From: Woeseiaceae bacterium
GTDB lineage: Bacteria > Pseudomonadota > Gammaproteobacteria > Steroidobacterales > Woeseiaceae
NCBI GenBank assembly: GCA_013138675.1
Contig: WTCH01000048.1
Location: 1-16,665 of the forward strand
Direction of reading: 5' to 3'
Length of the DNA: 16,665 bases
Positions 7,555-13,435 of the stretch are shown here, piece after piece. The translations under genes were made by a program, and so were the position numbers. The notes beneath the pieces are model-generated. The model was given only the letters and a program-made list of their open reading frames with translations. It searched no databases and had not been told where the DNA came from. How positions within the stretch are numbered: the first letter of the stretch is position 1; each line of letters starts with the position of its first letter.

Positions 7555-8589
7555 GTGACGAGCCTTACCGCCATTTTCGGAAATTCGGAAGAGAAGCCGC
7601 AGGAAGACAGCGAAAAGCTGTTGCAGCTCTATTGGAACCGTGCCGAACTGAAAAAGGAATTTGCGGACCTGCGCAACGAGAAGTTCCGGCTTCAGGAGCG
7701 GATCAAACAGCATGAGGGCGCAACAGCCAGGGTTCATCAAAAGCTTAATAATCTTGAGCAACTGTTGCTGGACCCCGAGTGGGTCTACAACGTCATCATC
7801 TACTATCAATTGCAGCACCTGAATCTGCGCTGCCAGAGCAAACTCGAAAAATTTGCAGAGCAGCTCAAACAACAGCGTGAAAAACGTCAGCACAGCCAGC
7901 TGGTCAGTGGCTGGAATGAAAAACGTGCTGCCGAGGCCGGCGACGTCGAGCGGCAAATCGGTGAGCAGCGAATGCAGGTGCAGATGCTCGAGGACCACCT
8001 GCAGGCCGAGCAGCATCGGCTTGTGACGATGAGTGGTTTCATGAGGCTCTTTCGAAAGAGGTCCGTTACGGCAACGCTCGACAATCTGGCAGCTTCGATT
8101 GACTCGGCACAGCAGATGGAAGAGAGTCTAATGGCGCAATACGACGAGCTGCAACATCGAATGCCGCCAGATACTCAAGGGCTCGATATTCCGACCAAAC
8201 GCATGATTAATTTCATGATCCTGTCATTTGCACAGCAAATGTACCTGCACTTCAGATCAGACGGACTGGCCGGAATGGCGAAAGAATCGGGCGACAAGAG
8301 CGTTGGCGCCATTAAATATGGTGGCAAAAAAGAATGTGATCAGATTGTCGAGCGAGTGCGCAAACGCATGGAGACATACGACAAGGCAAAAGATTATGAC
8401 GACATTCTGCAGCAGCGGGCCAAACTCCTCGCGGAGCATGCCATGTTCCGCAGTAACAACGACGCAGTGCCGGCCTCCGGCAGTGTTGCCACAGTGTATG
8501 AAATTACCAGTAGGGGCGTGATAAAAAAACGAGACGCCAACTTGCTTGGCGAGGACTACTGGAATCTATCGGAAATCTTAAGTCGCTGA
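7555..8589 (+). CDS. Long coiled-coil protein of unknown function
   Basis: I do not recognise this 344-residue protein. It has no signal peptide or clear membrane segment. Two Glu/Lys/Gln/Leu-rich stretches (about 15-75 and 90-160) look like coiled coil and are separated by an aromatic segment (LLDPEWVYNVIIYYQLQHL, 71-89). A basic patch GFMRLFRKRSV follows (161-171), another helical stretch (172-203), then a more globular C-terminal part (about 210-344) with PTKRMINFMILSFAQQMYLHF. The start is GTG, preceded by AGAGGG with a seven-base spacer; an ATG at 7548 is out of frame. It stands alone behind a 143-bp gap in which I see no strong promoter. Its stop is one base from the stop of the convergent exported-protein gene. 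Confidence 0.82.
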   Translation: MTSLTAIFGNSEEKPQEDSEKLLQLYWNRAELKKEFADLRNEKFRLQERIKQHEGATARVHQKLNNLEQLLLDPEWVYNVIIYYQLQHLNLRCQSKLEKFAEQLKQQREKRQHSQLVSGWNEKRAAEAGDVERQIGEQRMQVQMLEDHLQAEQHRLVTMSGFMRLFRKRSVTATLDNLAASIDSAQQMEESLMAQYDELQHRMPPDTQGLDIPTKRMINFMILSFAQQMYLHFRSDGLAGMAKESGDKSVGAIKYGGKKECDQIVERVRKRMETYDKAKDYDDILQQRAKLLAEHAMFRSNNDAVPASGSVATVYEITSRGVIKKRDANLLGEDYWNLSEILSR

Positions 8590-8590
8590 A

Positions 8591-8995
8591 CTAGATATCT
8601 GTACGGAACATGTGGCGCCGAAAGCGCGGCATGTCTTTCGCCGAAACACCTGGTAAGCGTGTCGTGAATTCGAGCGAACTCGGGTCACGTAACGACGGAT
8701 CATCAGCCTCGGACACAGCTCCATTTTCTTCGATCGTCGATTCGGTTCCGGTGTCCGCCACGGATGCTGGTGTGACAGATTTACTGCCATTCACAGTTCG
8801 GACGAGCGGTGACTGAATGTCGGTACTGTCAAGAATGGCGTGCAGAGCTTCCGCGCGGCTGTCAGATTCGGGGCAGGGTGCCTGTATTTCGGTGGAGGCG
8901 AAAGCAGAGCCACTCAGGGCTCCGAGCAGCAGCAACGCCGGAATGCTCGTCGCACTCCAGGTTACGCTTGTCTGTGGTGCTTTCAGTGTCCTCAC
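8591..8995 (-). CDS. Small exported protein of unknown function
   Basis: This 134-residue protein is unrecognised. A hydrophobic segment SIPALLLLGALSG with a likely cleavage at AFA-STE points to a Sec signal peptide and periplasmic location. The mature part is short, acidic and rich in Ser/Thr/Asp, probably disordered. It ends in a distinct basic, aromatic tail (MPRFRRHMFRTDI) that could be the conserved or binding part. The start is chosen as GTG at 8995, which has TGGAG five bases upstream. A TTG at 9019 would add eight residues but lies ahead of that ribosome binding site. It follows prc on the same strand but has its own promoter-like palindromic region. No key residues suggest an enzyme. 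Confidence 0.65.
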   Translation of the reverse strand: MRTLKAPQTSVTWSATSIPALLLLGALSGSAFASTEIQAPCPESDSRAEALHAILDSTDIQSPLVRTVNGSKSVTPASVADTGTESTIEENGAVSEADDPSLRDPSSLEFTTRLPGVSAKDMPRFRRHMFRTDI

Positions 8996-9022
8996 CGGCG
9001 CTCCAGGTTGCTGAATCAACTA

Positions 9023-9046
9023 GGTGTTATGGTGGAGTATAACACC
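9023..9046. repeat. Perfect 8-bp inverted repeat over the promoter
   Basis: Arms GGTGTTAT (9023-9030) and ATAACACC (9039-9046) flank an 8-base loop. The repeat covers the putative -10 (9036-9041) and start point of the minus-strand gene at 8995. The stem has few G-C pairs and no U-tract follows, so a repressor operator is more likely than a terminator for prc. Confidence 0.55.
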
Positions 9047-9063
9047 AATATACCTTCTTGCAA
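9036..9063 (-). promoter_or_regulatory. Putative sigma-70 promoter of the exported-protein gene
   Basis: On the minus strand TTGCAA (9058-9063, four of six matches to TTGACA) is followed after 16 bp by TATACT (9036-9041, five of six matches to TATAAT). The predicted start is near 9029, about 35 bases before the GTG. Both boxes are embedded in inverted repeats, which suggests repressor control. Confidence 0.5.
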
Positions 9064-9067
9064 GAAG
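9054..9067. repeat. Perfect 14-bp palindrome over the -35 box
   Basis: CTTCTTGCAAGAAG is a perfect palindrome just downstream of the prc stop. It overlaps the putative -35 of the next minus-strand gene. A perfect 14-mer with no spacer is a typical dimeric repressor site; the cognate regulator is not in the window as far as I can see. Confidence 0.5.
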
Positions 9068-9072
9068 TGGCA

Positions 9073-11184
9073 TCAGGGCTGAACTTGGGCAGTTTGCGCC
9101 GGTATACCCCCGATTTCCCGCATTACGGCCAAGTCTGTAACAATGTCAGCAGCCTGGTCAAGCTGTACATCCGGCCGTTCCTCGTCATCAAGGTCCTCGA
9201 GACTCTCGATTGGCTCGAGAGACAGTGCCAGGCGCCGCTCATTTTCGAGTTCCAACGCGCGCACTCTGTTGGTTTCGCGGTCGGCGCGACGCTCGTCAAT
9301 GCTCAGTGAGACGAATTCTTGTGACCGAGACTCGCGGCCTTCCTCGATGTACTGCAATAGATATTGGAAGTTCGGATCGGCCTTCGCTCGCTCCGAGTGA
9401 TTCACGGTGAGCGAGTGGATCGTGTTGTCGAGCGGTTCGCTAGCCCGGAATCGCGTGGTTTGAATCGTGTCCCACGGCAATGCGCTGTCGCGCACACTTT
9501 CACCAATTTCTTCGGAATTGATGGGTGAGGGCAGATCGATGTCGGGATTGACGCCGCGATGCTGCGTGCTCTCGCCTGTGACGCGGTAGTACTTGCCAAT
9601 GGTCAAAGTCAGTTGGCCAAATCCCTGGTCGCCTTCGGGTTGCAGGTATTGATCGAGCGAGTAGAGGTTCTGCACTGTGCCTTTGCCAAATGTCTCCTGC
9701 CCAATGATGACGCCTCGCGCATAGTCCTGGATAGCGGCGGCGAAAATCTCAGAGGCCGAGGCGCTGAATCGATTCACCAGAACCCCGAGCGGACCATTGT
9801 ACGCAACACGTGCAACGGGATCCGGATCGTCAAGTCGGCTGATGCGGCCGTTCGAATTGCGCAGCTGCACAACAGGACCGTTGTCGATGAACAGTCCAGA
9901 CAACGCCGTAGCCTCGGTCAGGTGACCGCCACCGTTGTTACGAAGATCGATGATCAAGCCATCGATACCTTCTTCTTCGAGATCTGCAATCAGTCGTTTT
10001 ACATCCCTGGTGGTACTGGCGGCGTCTTCGTCGCCATTGCTCAGCGCGCGGTAATCCCGATAGAAACTCGGCACATCAATAACGCCGATGGACCATTCGC
10101 GACCGTCCCTGGGCACTTTGACGATTTCACTCTTGGCCGCCTGCTCCTCGAGCTTGACCTGTCCTCGTGTCAGGCTGAGCTCCTTGTTGCTGTCACCAGC
10201 CAGGGCGCCTGCCGGAATGATCTGCAGTCTGACGACAGTGTCGGCAGGGCCACGAATCAGGTCGACGACATCGTCGAGGCGCCATCCAATCACGTCCATC
10301 ATCGAGCCGTCAGTGCCCTGGGCAACGCCGATGATCTTATCTTCGGGATTCAATGAGCCATCAAGGAAAGCGGGGCCGCCCGGAATGATATTGACGATGT
10401 GAACGTAATCGTCTTCAGTCTGCAGTGACGCGCCGATGCCGAAATAGGAGAGGCTCATCTGGATCCGGTATTCTTCGGAATTGCGCGGCGACAAGTAGCT
10501 CGAATGTGGATCCAGAGTATGAGCGAACGCATTCATGAAGGTCTCGAATACGTCGTCACTTTTCACCTGGTCCATGCGCTTCAGGTAGCGCGTATAGCGC
10601 TTCAACAATACCTCTCGAGTCTCTTCCCAAGGCTTGTCGGTAAGCGCGAGATTCAAGATGTCGTTCTTGACCCTTCGGCGCCAGAGTTCGTCGAGTTCTT
10701 CCGACGTTGTGGCCCACAGCGACTCAGTGCGGTCGAATTGATATTGCTCACTGATGGTCAGGTCCGGCTCACTTTCTAATTGTGTGAGGGCGTAGTTGAA
10801 CCGTTCGCGGACGCGCGTACGGTAGATCGCAAACATGTCGAAAACCGGATCAAGCGGCTGGCTGCGTACGACATCGTCGAGTTGGTAGCGGAATTTCTCG
10901 AAATACTCAATATCGCTCTCTAGGAGGTACATGTGATTACGGTCGAGTGACTCGAGGTAACGGTCCATGACTCCGGATGACAGTTCATCATTCACGGCGA
11001 CATGCAGGTAATGGGATCTTTGTACGAATTGGGTAACGAGCTCGCCAATTTTTTCATGTCGAGATTCCGGCGACAAAAGCTCATCGGTATCCGGCGCCTC
11101 GGTATTGGCGACGGCCGGTGCTGCGAACATTCCCAGCAACAGGCCCGCTAACAAGGCGTTACGATGGGTCTTGAGGTCTTTCAA
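9073..11184 (-). CDS. prc: Periplasmic C-terminal processing protease Prc/Tsp
   Basis: This 703-residue S41 peptidase trims or degrades periplasmic and envelope proteins from their C-termini; E. coli Prc acts on FtsI and MepS. A signal peptide (1-26, ending AVA) is followed by an N-terminal helical domain (about 40-240), a PDZ domain (about 240-330) and the protease core. Catalytic S476 (RFSASASE), D487 (QDY) and K501 (FGKGTVQ) keep the same spacing as E. coli S430, D441 and K455. A charged C-terminal domain follows. E. coli Prc has 682 residues. The TTG at 11184 is chosen because GGAG lies six bases upstream. An in-frame TTG four codons earlier has no ribosome binding site and would swallow the one used here. 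Confidence 0.95.
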   Translation of the reverse strand: MKDLKTHRNALLAGLLLGMFAAPAVANTEAPDTDELLSPESRHEKIGELVTQFVQRSHYLHVAVNDELSSGVMDRYLESLDRNHMYLLESDIEYFEKFRYQLDDVVRSQPLDPVFDMFAIYRTRVRERFNYALTQLESEPDLTISEQYQFDRTESLWATTSEELDELWRRRVKNDILNLALTDKPWEETREVLLKRYTRYLKRMDQVKSDDVFETFMNAFAHTLDPHSSYLSPRNSEEYRIQMSLSYFGIGASLQTEDDYVHIVNIIPGGPAFLDGSLNPEDKIIGVAQGTDGSMMDVIGWRLDDVVDLIRGPADTVVRLQIIPAGALAGDSNKELSLTRGQVKLEEQAAKSEIVKVPRDGREWSIGVIDVPSFYRDYRALSNGDEDAASTTRDVKRLIADLEEEGIDGLIIDLRNNGGGHLTEATALSGLFIDNGPVVQLRNSNGRISRLDDPDPVARVAYNGPLGVLVNRFSASASEIFAAAIQDYARGVIIGQETFGKGTVQNLYSLDQYLQPEGDQGFGQLTLTIGKYYRVTGESTQHRGVNPDIDLPSPINSEEIGESVRDSALPWDTIQTTRFRASEPLDNTIHSLTVNHSERAKADPNFQYLLQYIEEGRESRSQEFVSLSIDERRADRETNRVRALELENERRLALSLEPIESLEDLDDEERPDVQLDQAADIVTDLAVMREIGGIPAQTAQVQP

Positions 11185-11190
11185 ATCTCT

Positions 11191-11194
11191 CTCC
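11191..11194 (-). promoter_or_regulatory. Shine-Dalgarno supporting the TTG start of prc
   Basis: Read on the minus strand this is GGAG, part of GGAGAGAG, with a six-base spacer before the TTG at 11184. It decides between two in-frame TTG codons. Confidence 0.6.
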
Positions 11195-11296
11195 AATATC
11201 GGCGTAATGTATTCACAATGAGCCCTGCGGCTAGGCTAGATGCCCAGCGCACTTGGATCAAGGGCATATTTTGCATAACTGCGGGTTAAACAAAGC

Positions 11297-11311
11297 GGTA
11301 TTAAATATACC
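11297..11311. repeat. Short inverted repeat before a membrane-protein gene
   Basis: GGTAT and ATACC arms flank TAAAT, 17 bases before the ATG at 11328 in the divergent prc/membrane-protein gap (11185-11327). It could be an operator. The arms are only 5 bp, and I found no convincing -35/-10 pair in this gap for either gene. Confidence 0.25.
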
Positions 11312-11327
11312 ATCTGGAAAAATAGCG

Positions 11328-11612
11328 ATGCGACCACTTACTGTCATTACCGGCATTTTGCTCGGGAGCTGCCTTGCAATCACAGTCAGTCTTGCCGCCG
11401 TTCTCGTCGTTTTCCTGATCCTTGGAGACGACTATCCGCGCGTCCAGCATGAATTCGGTTCCCTCGTGTCGAGCATATCCATCTTCTTCGGTATGACCAC
11501 GATTTCGGCCCTGAGTTTCTATGCGTTGCTGATTAATCATGCGCTGCGACTCTGGGCGCAAGCTCTGATGTGGGCTGGCGTGGCTGCAACGACCTTGTAT
11601 TTCCTACCTTAA
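11328..11612 (+). CDS. Small three-helix inner-membrane protein, unknown
   Basis: This unrecognised 94-residue hydrophobic protein has three likely transmembrane helices: about 3-32 (ITGILLGSCLAITVSLAAVL region), about 44-65 and about 72-93. A short polar loop (GDDYPRVQHEF) separates the first and second. The start is the ATG preceded by TGGAAAA; the frame is open to a TTG further upstream, but those residues are polar and lack a ribosome binding site. It is divergent from prc, and its TAA lies in a TTAA tetramer shared with the stop of the convergent YkvA-like gene. No catalytic motif is visible, and with no partner gene on its strand its role cannot be inferred. Confidence 0.7.
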   Translation: MRPLTVITGILLGSCLAITVSLAAVLVVFLILGDDYPRVQHEFGSLVSSISIFFGMTTISALSFYALLINHALRLWAQALMWAGVAATTLYFLP

Positions 11613-12148
11613 TCAAGCAGGCCAGGCTTAGCGTGGGCGTTGTCCTGGCGGCTCGCCTCACGCCGGCTGCGCATACGCTGTTGCAGTTCTTCGCGTCGCT
11701 CGTTCAACCAATCGTCACGGCTGGTCGCCGAGTGCTGGCTGCGAAACTCGCAGAAATCGCGGTAGGCCTCGATCTCATGCTCGAGTTCACGGACGACAAG
11801 TTCGACCATGATGGCGTCGTCCAGAAAGCCAAGGCCCGGAATATGGTCAGGAATAAGGTCATCGGGTTCGGTAAAATAGGCCAGTGCATTCAATACCCGA
11901 GTGGCCTCCTGGTGCGGCAGGCGCCATTCGAGATCAGACATCATGCGAAGTAACAGACGCAGCTTGTCGATGCGCTCCTGGATAAAGCCCGGTGTCCCGG
12001 TCGTCCCGATGTCCTGCAGGAGTTCTTCTGCGGCTGCGACGATGTCCTCTGGTGCCATGCGTGCAGCAGCTTTTCGTGCCTCGCGCATGATTAGCCGAAA
12101 ATGAGTGAGATCGTTGTCGCTGAGTTCGAACGAGACACGCAGGCCCAT
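11609..12148 (-). CDS. YkvA/DUF1232-family protein
   Basis: This 179-residue protein carries the DUF1232 (YkvA) signature, here as PDDLIPDHIPGLGFLDDA (95-112), followed by a helix MVELVVRELEHEIEAYRDF. The family has no established function. Many members are short membrane proteins; this one is longer and more hydrophilic, with an N-terminal helical region (10-75) and a highly charged C-terminal tail rich in Arg/Glu/Gln. The frame is open upstream into the preceding gene, but I take the ATG at 12148. It lies one base after the TAA of the upstream gene (AAATAACATG), so translation is probably coupled. The two form a minus-strand operon. Confidence 0.75.
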   Translation of the reverse strand: MGLRVSFELSDNDLTHFRLIMREARKAAARMAPEDIVAAAEELLQDIGTTGTPGFIQERIDKLRLLLRMMSDLEWRLPHQEATRVLNALAYFTEPDDLIPDHIPGLGFLDDAIMVELVVRELEHEIEAYRDFCEFRSQHSATSRDDWLNERREELQQRMRSRREASRQDNAHAKPGLLD

Positions 12149-12149
12149 G

Positions 12150-12554
12150 TTATTTTCTGCGCTGGTCCCAATTCTTGGCACGGTCAAATTGACCCGTGTT
12201 GTAAGGATCGAGACCCGCTTCTTCTTCAGTGTCGACAATCGAATCATCGAGGATTTTGAGGGTCTCATGCGTGCCCGTATCTTCGCGAACGTATTTATTT
12301 CGAATCAGCGCATTCTTGCCTGGTCCTCTGTCCTCGATTTTTCCCTCAATACGCGGGTCAAGTTCGACAAATTCGGGTTGCCGTGCGGGCACAGCCTTGG
12401 GCGGTTTCGATGAGCGGGATATCGTGTGACCACCTGTGCGGTGCAAATGGGAACCGGTCTGTTTGAGATATGCGCCCGTCCGCCAAAGAGCGGGTTCCGG
12501 TGAAGCCTTCCGTGGCGATATCTTGCTGGTCAGCCAGTTGATGAAACGCTTCAT
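12150..12554 (-). CDS. Basic hydrophilic protein with heptad TG repeat, unknown
   Basis: This unrecognised 134-residue soluble protein is strongly basic in its first half and acidic in its second. Residues 25-45 hold three successive seven-residue units, RTGAYLK, QTGSHLH and RTGGHTI, each starting with R/Q-T-G. A further YNTGQFDR lies near the C-terminus. The N-terminal MKRFINWLTSKI could form an amphipathic helix. The stop is one base before the start of the YkvA-like gene, so the two are probably co-transcribed and coupled. The ATG has only a weak upstream GAG. The 158-bp gap upstream holds a TGTGA-N6-TCACA palindrome and an AT-rich stretch that may contain its promoter. Confidence 0.65.
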   Translation of the reverse strand: MKRFINWLTSKISPRKASPEPALWRTGAYLKQTGSHLHRTGGHTISRSSKPPKAVPARQPEFVELDPRIEGKIEDRGPGKNALIRNKYVREDTGTHETLKILDDSIVDTEEEAGLDPYNTGQFDRAKNWDQRRK

Positions 12555-12664
12555 GATTGCTGCTCGCGTGCTCGGTGATTTGCTGTGAGTGATGGTGACA
12601 ACTATAGAGCCTGTCTCAGCCGAGGATGCATCATTGTTAACATAAATTCTAGATAATCATCTCT

Positions 12665-12670
12665 AGTGTA
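12665..12670 (-). promoter_or_regulatory. Possible -10 paired with the CRP-like site
   Basis: Read on the minus strand this is TACACT, four of six matches to TATAAT. A start about seven bases further (near 12657) would put the centre of the TGTGA-N6-TCACA palindrome at about -40, close to the class II activator position of -41.5. No good -35 is present, as expected of an activator-dependent promoter. The predicted leader to the ATG at 12554 is about 100 bases. Confidence 0.3.
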
Positions 12671-12682
12671 TTGTTGTTAAAG

Positions 12683-12711
12683 AAAAAAATGTGATTTCGA
12701 TCACAGTTTTT
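12683..12711 (-). terminator. Intrinsic terminator and/or CRP-type site
   Basis: On the minus strand, just after the stop of the gene ending at 12713, lie an A-run, the stem TGTGAT with loop CGAA and return ATCACA, then seven Ts. The stem is only six pairs with two G-C. On the plus strand the same element reads TGTGAT-TTCG-ATCACA followed by GTTTTT. The core 12690-12705 is also a perfect TGTGA-N6-TCACA, the CRP/Vfr consensus, with AAA flanking on the left. Either or both roles are possible. Confidence 0.5.
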
Positions 12712-12712
12712 C

Positions 12713-13006
12713 CTAGTAGGCGCGCTTTTCGCCAGAGGACGCCTTAATTGCAAACAGCGTCATGCGCAAGATCTGCCAGACCAGGTAGGGCGACAGCACG
12801 AAAAACCAGGCCACAAGATCTCCGCCGCGGATGCGTGCGCTCAGGCCGCCAAAAAAGTCGGAGTAGCCATAACCGCCGAAGTCTCCCAATACACTTGGTC
12901 CGATCCAGTAGATCGCGATCGGCATAATCACAAATCCGAGGAACAGCAAACCGAAAAGGAGCGCAGTTTCCTTGAGTGCAGTTTGTTTCAAAGTGCCCTG
13001 GGCCAT
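12713..13006 (-). CDS. Small membrane protein, unknown
   Basis: This unrecognised 97-residue protein has two clear hydrophobic helices, about 13-36 (ALLFGLLFLGFVIMPIAIYW) and about 64-86 (LVAWFFVLSPYLVWQILRM). They are joined by a glycine-rich loop containing GDFGGYGYSDFFGGLSARIR. Both termini carry lysines, consistent with both ends in the cytoplasm. The ATG has a weak GAGAA upstream. It lies 54 bases after another small membrane-protein gene on the same strand, with which it probably forms a transcription unit. A hairpin and T-run follow its stop. No family or function is recognised. Confidence 0.7.
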   Translation of the reverse strand: MAQGTLKQTALKETALLFGLLFLGFVIMPIAIYWIGPSVLGDFGGYGYSDFFGGLSARIRGGDLVAWFFVLSPYLVWQILRMTLFAIKASSGEKRAY

Positions 13007-13060
13007 TTGCTGTTCTCGTCCACATTGGGAGCAAAATTGTTGACCAGGGTGCAGGAAAGA

Positions 13061-13339
13061 TCAAGCTTTGGGCTTATTCCTGCGACGATGGACGAGCAAA
13101 CCCATATGGAGACAGGCAACGGCAAACAAGAGGTAGTGCGGCAGTACCCACACCCAGCCGCTGATGTAAATCGTGGTCAAAAGGGCACTAAACCCGGCGA
13201 ACAGGTAGAAGTAGGGCAGTACGTTGTAAAGGATCTTGGGAATCCAGATCTTGCGTGACATGAACTTGCCCGCATCGCGCGTTATCTGTTGAGTTTCACT
13301 GAGGTGTGCCGGCTTTTCGACAGCATTGCTATACATCAT
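13061..13339 (-). CDS. Small membrane protein, unknown
   Basis: This unrecognised 92-residue protein has a polar N-terminal part of about 34 residues, then two hydrophobic helices, about 36-58 (ILYNVLPYFYLFAGFSALLT region) and about 62-82 (WVWVLPHYLLFAVACLHMGL). It ends in a very basic tail (VHRRRNKPKA) expected to lie in the cytoplasm. Two consecutive ATG codons open the frame; the first is used here. AGGGAGAG lies about 11 bases upstream, a little long. The FHA gene upstream ends about 100 bases before it, and I see no clear terminator between them. Function is unknown. Confidence 0.7.
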   Translation of the reverse strand: MMYSNAVEKPAHLSETQQITRDAGKFMSRKIWIPKILYNVLPYFYLFAGFSALLTTIYISGWVWVLPHYLLFAVACLHMGLLVHRRRNKPKA

Positions 13340-13435
13340 TTCGACACGCTCTCCCTGCGTTGATGTAAGGACAATATCGGTTCCGGACTCAGAGTGCCGT
13401 GATTGCCCTCACAGTCCACGCGTTTGGCAGGGAGC

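Noticed and set aside
9559..10356. 265-codon plus-strand open frame opposite prc
   Set aside because: It is antisense to the conserved PDZ and catalytic region of the protease, with no start signal or family resemblance.
12149..12268. 40-residue extension of the YkvA-like protein
   Set aside because: It would run out of frame through the upstream gene. The ATG one base after the upstream stop is the economical coupled start.
12648..12665. CTAGA/TCTAG inverted repeat in the AT-rich gap
   Set aside because: Five-base arms in AT-rich DNA are expected by chance.
13346..13434. CTCCCTGC and GCAGGGAG inverted arms about 70 bp apart between the FHA and membrane-protein genes
   Set aside because: The loop is long, there is no T-run, and one arm is the ribosome binding site region of the next gene; probably coincidental.
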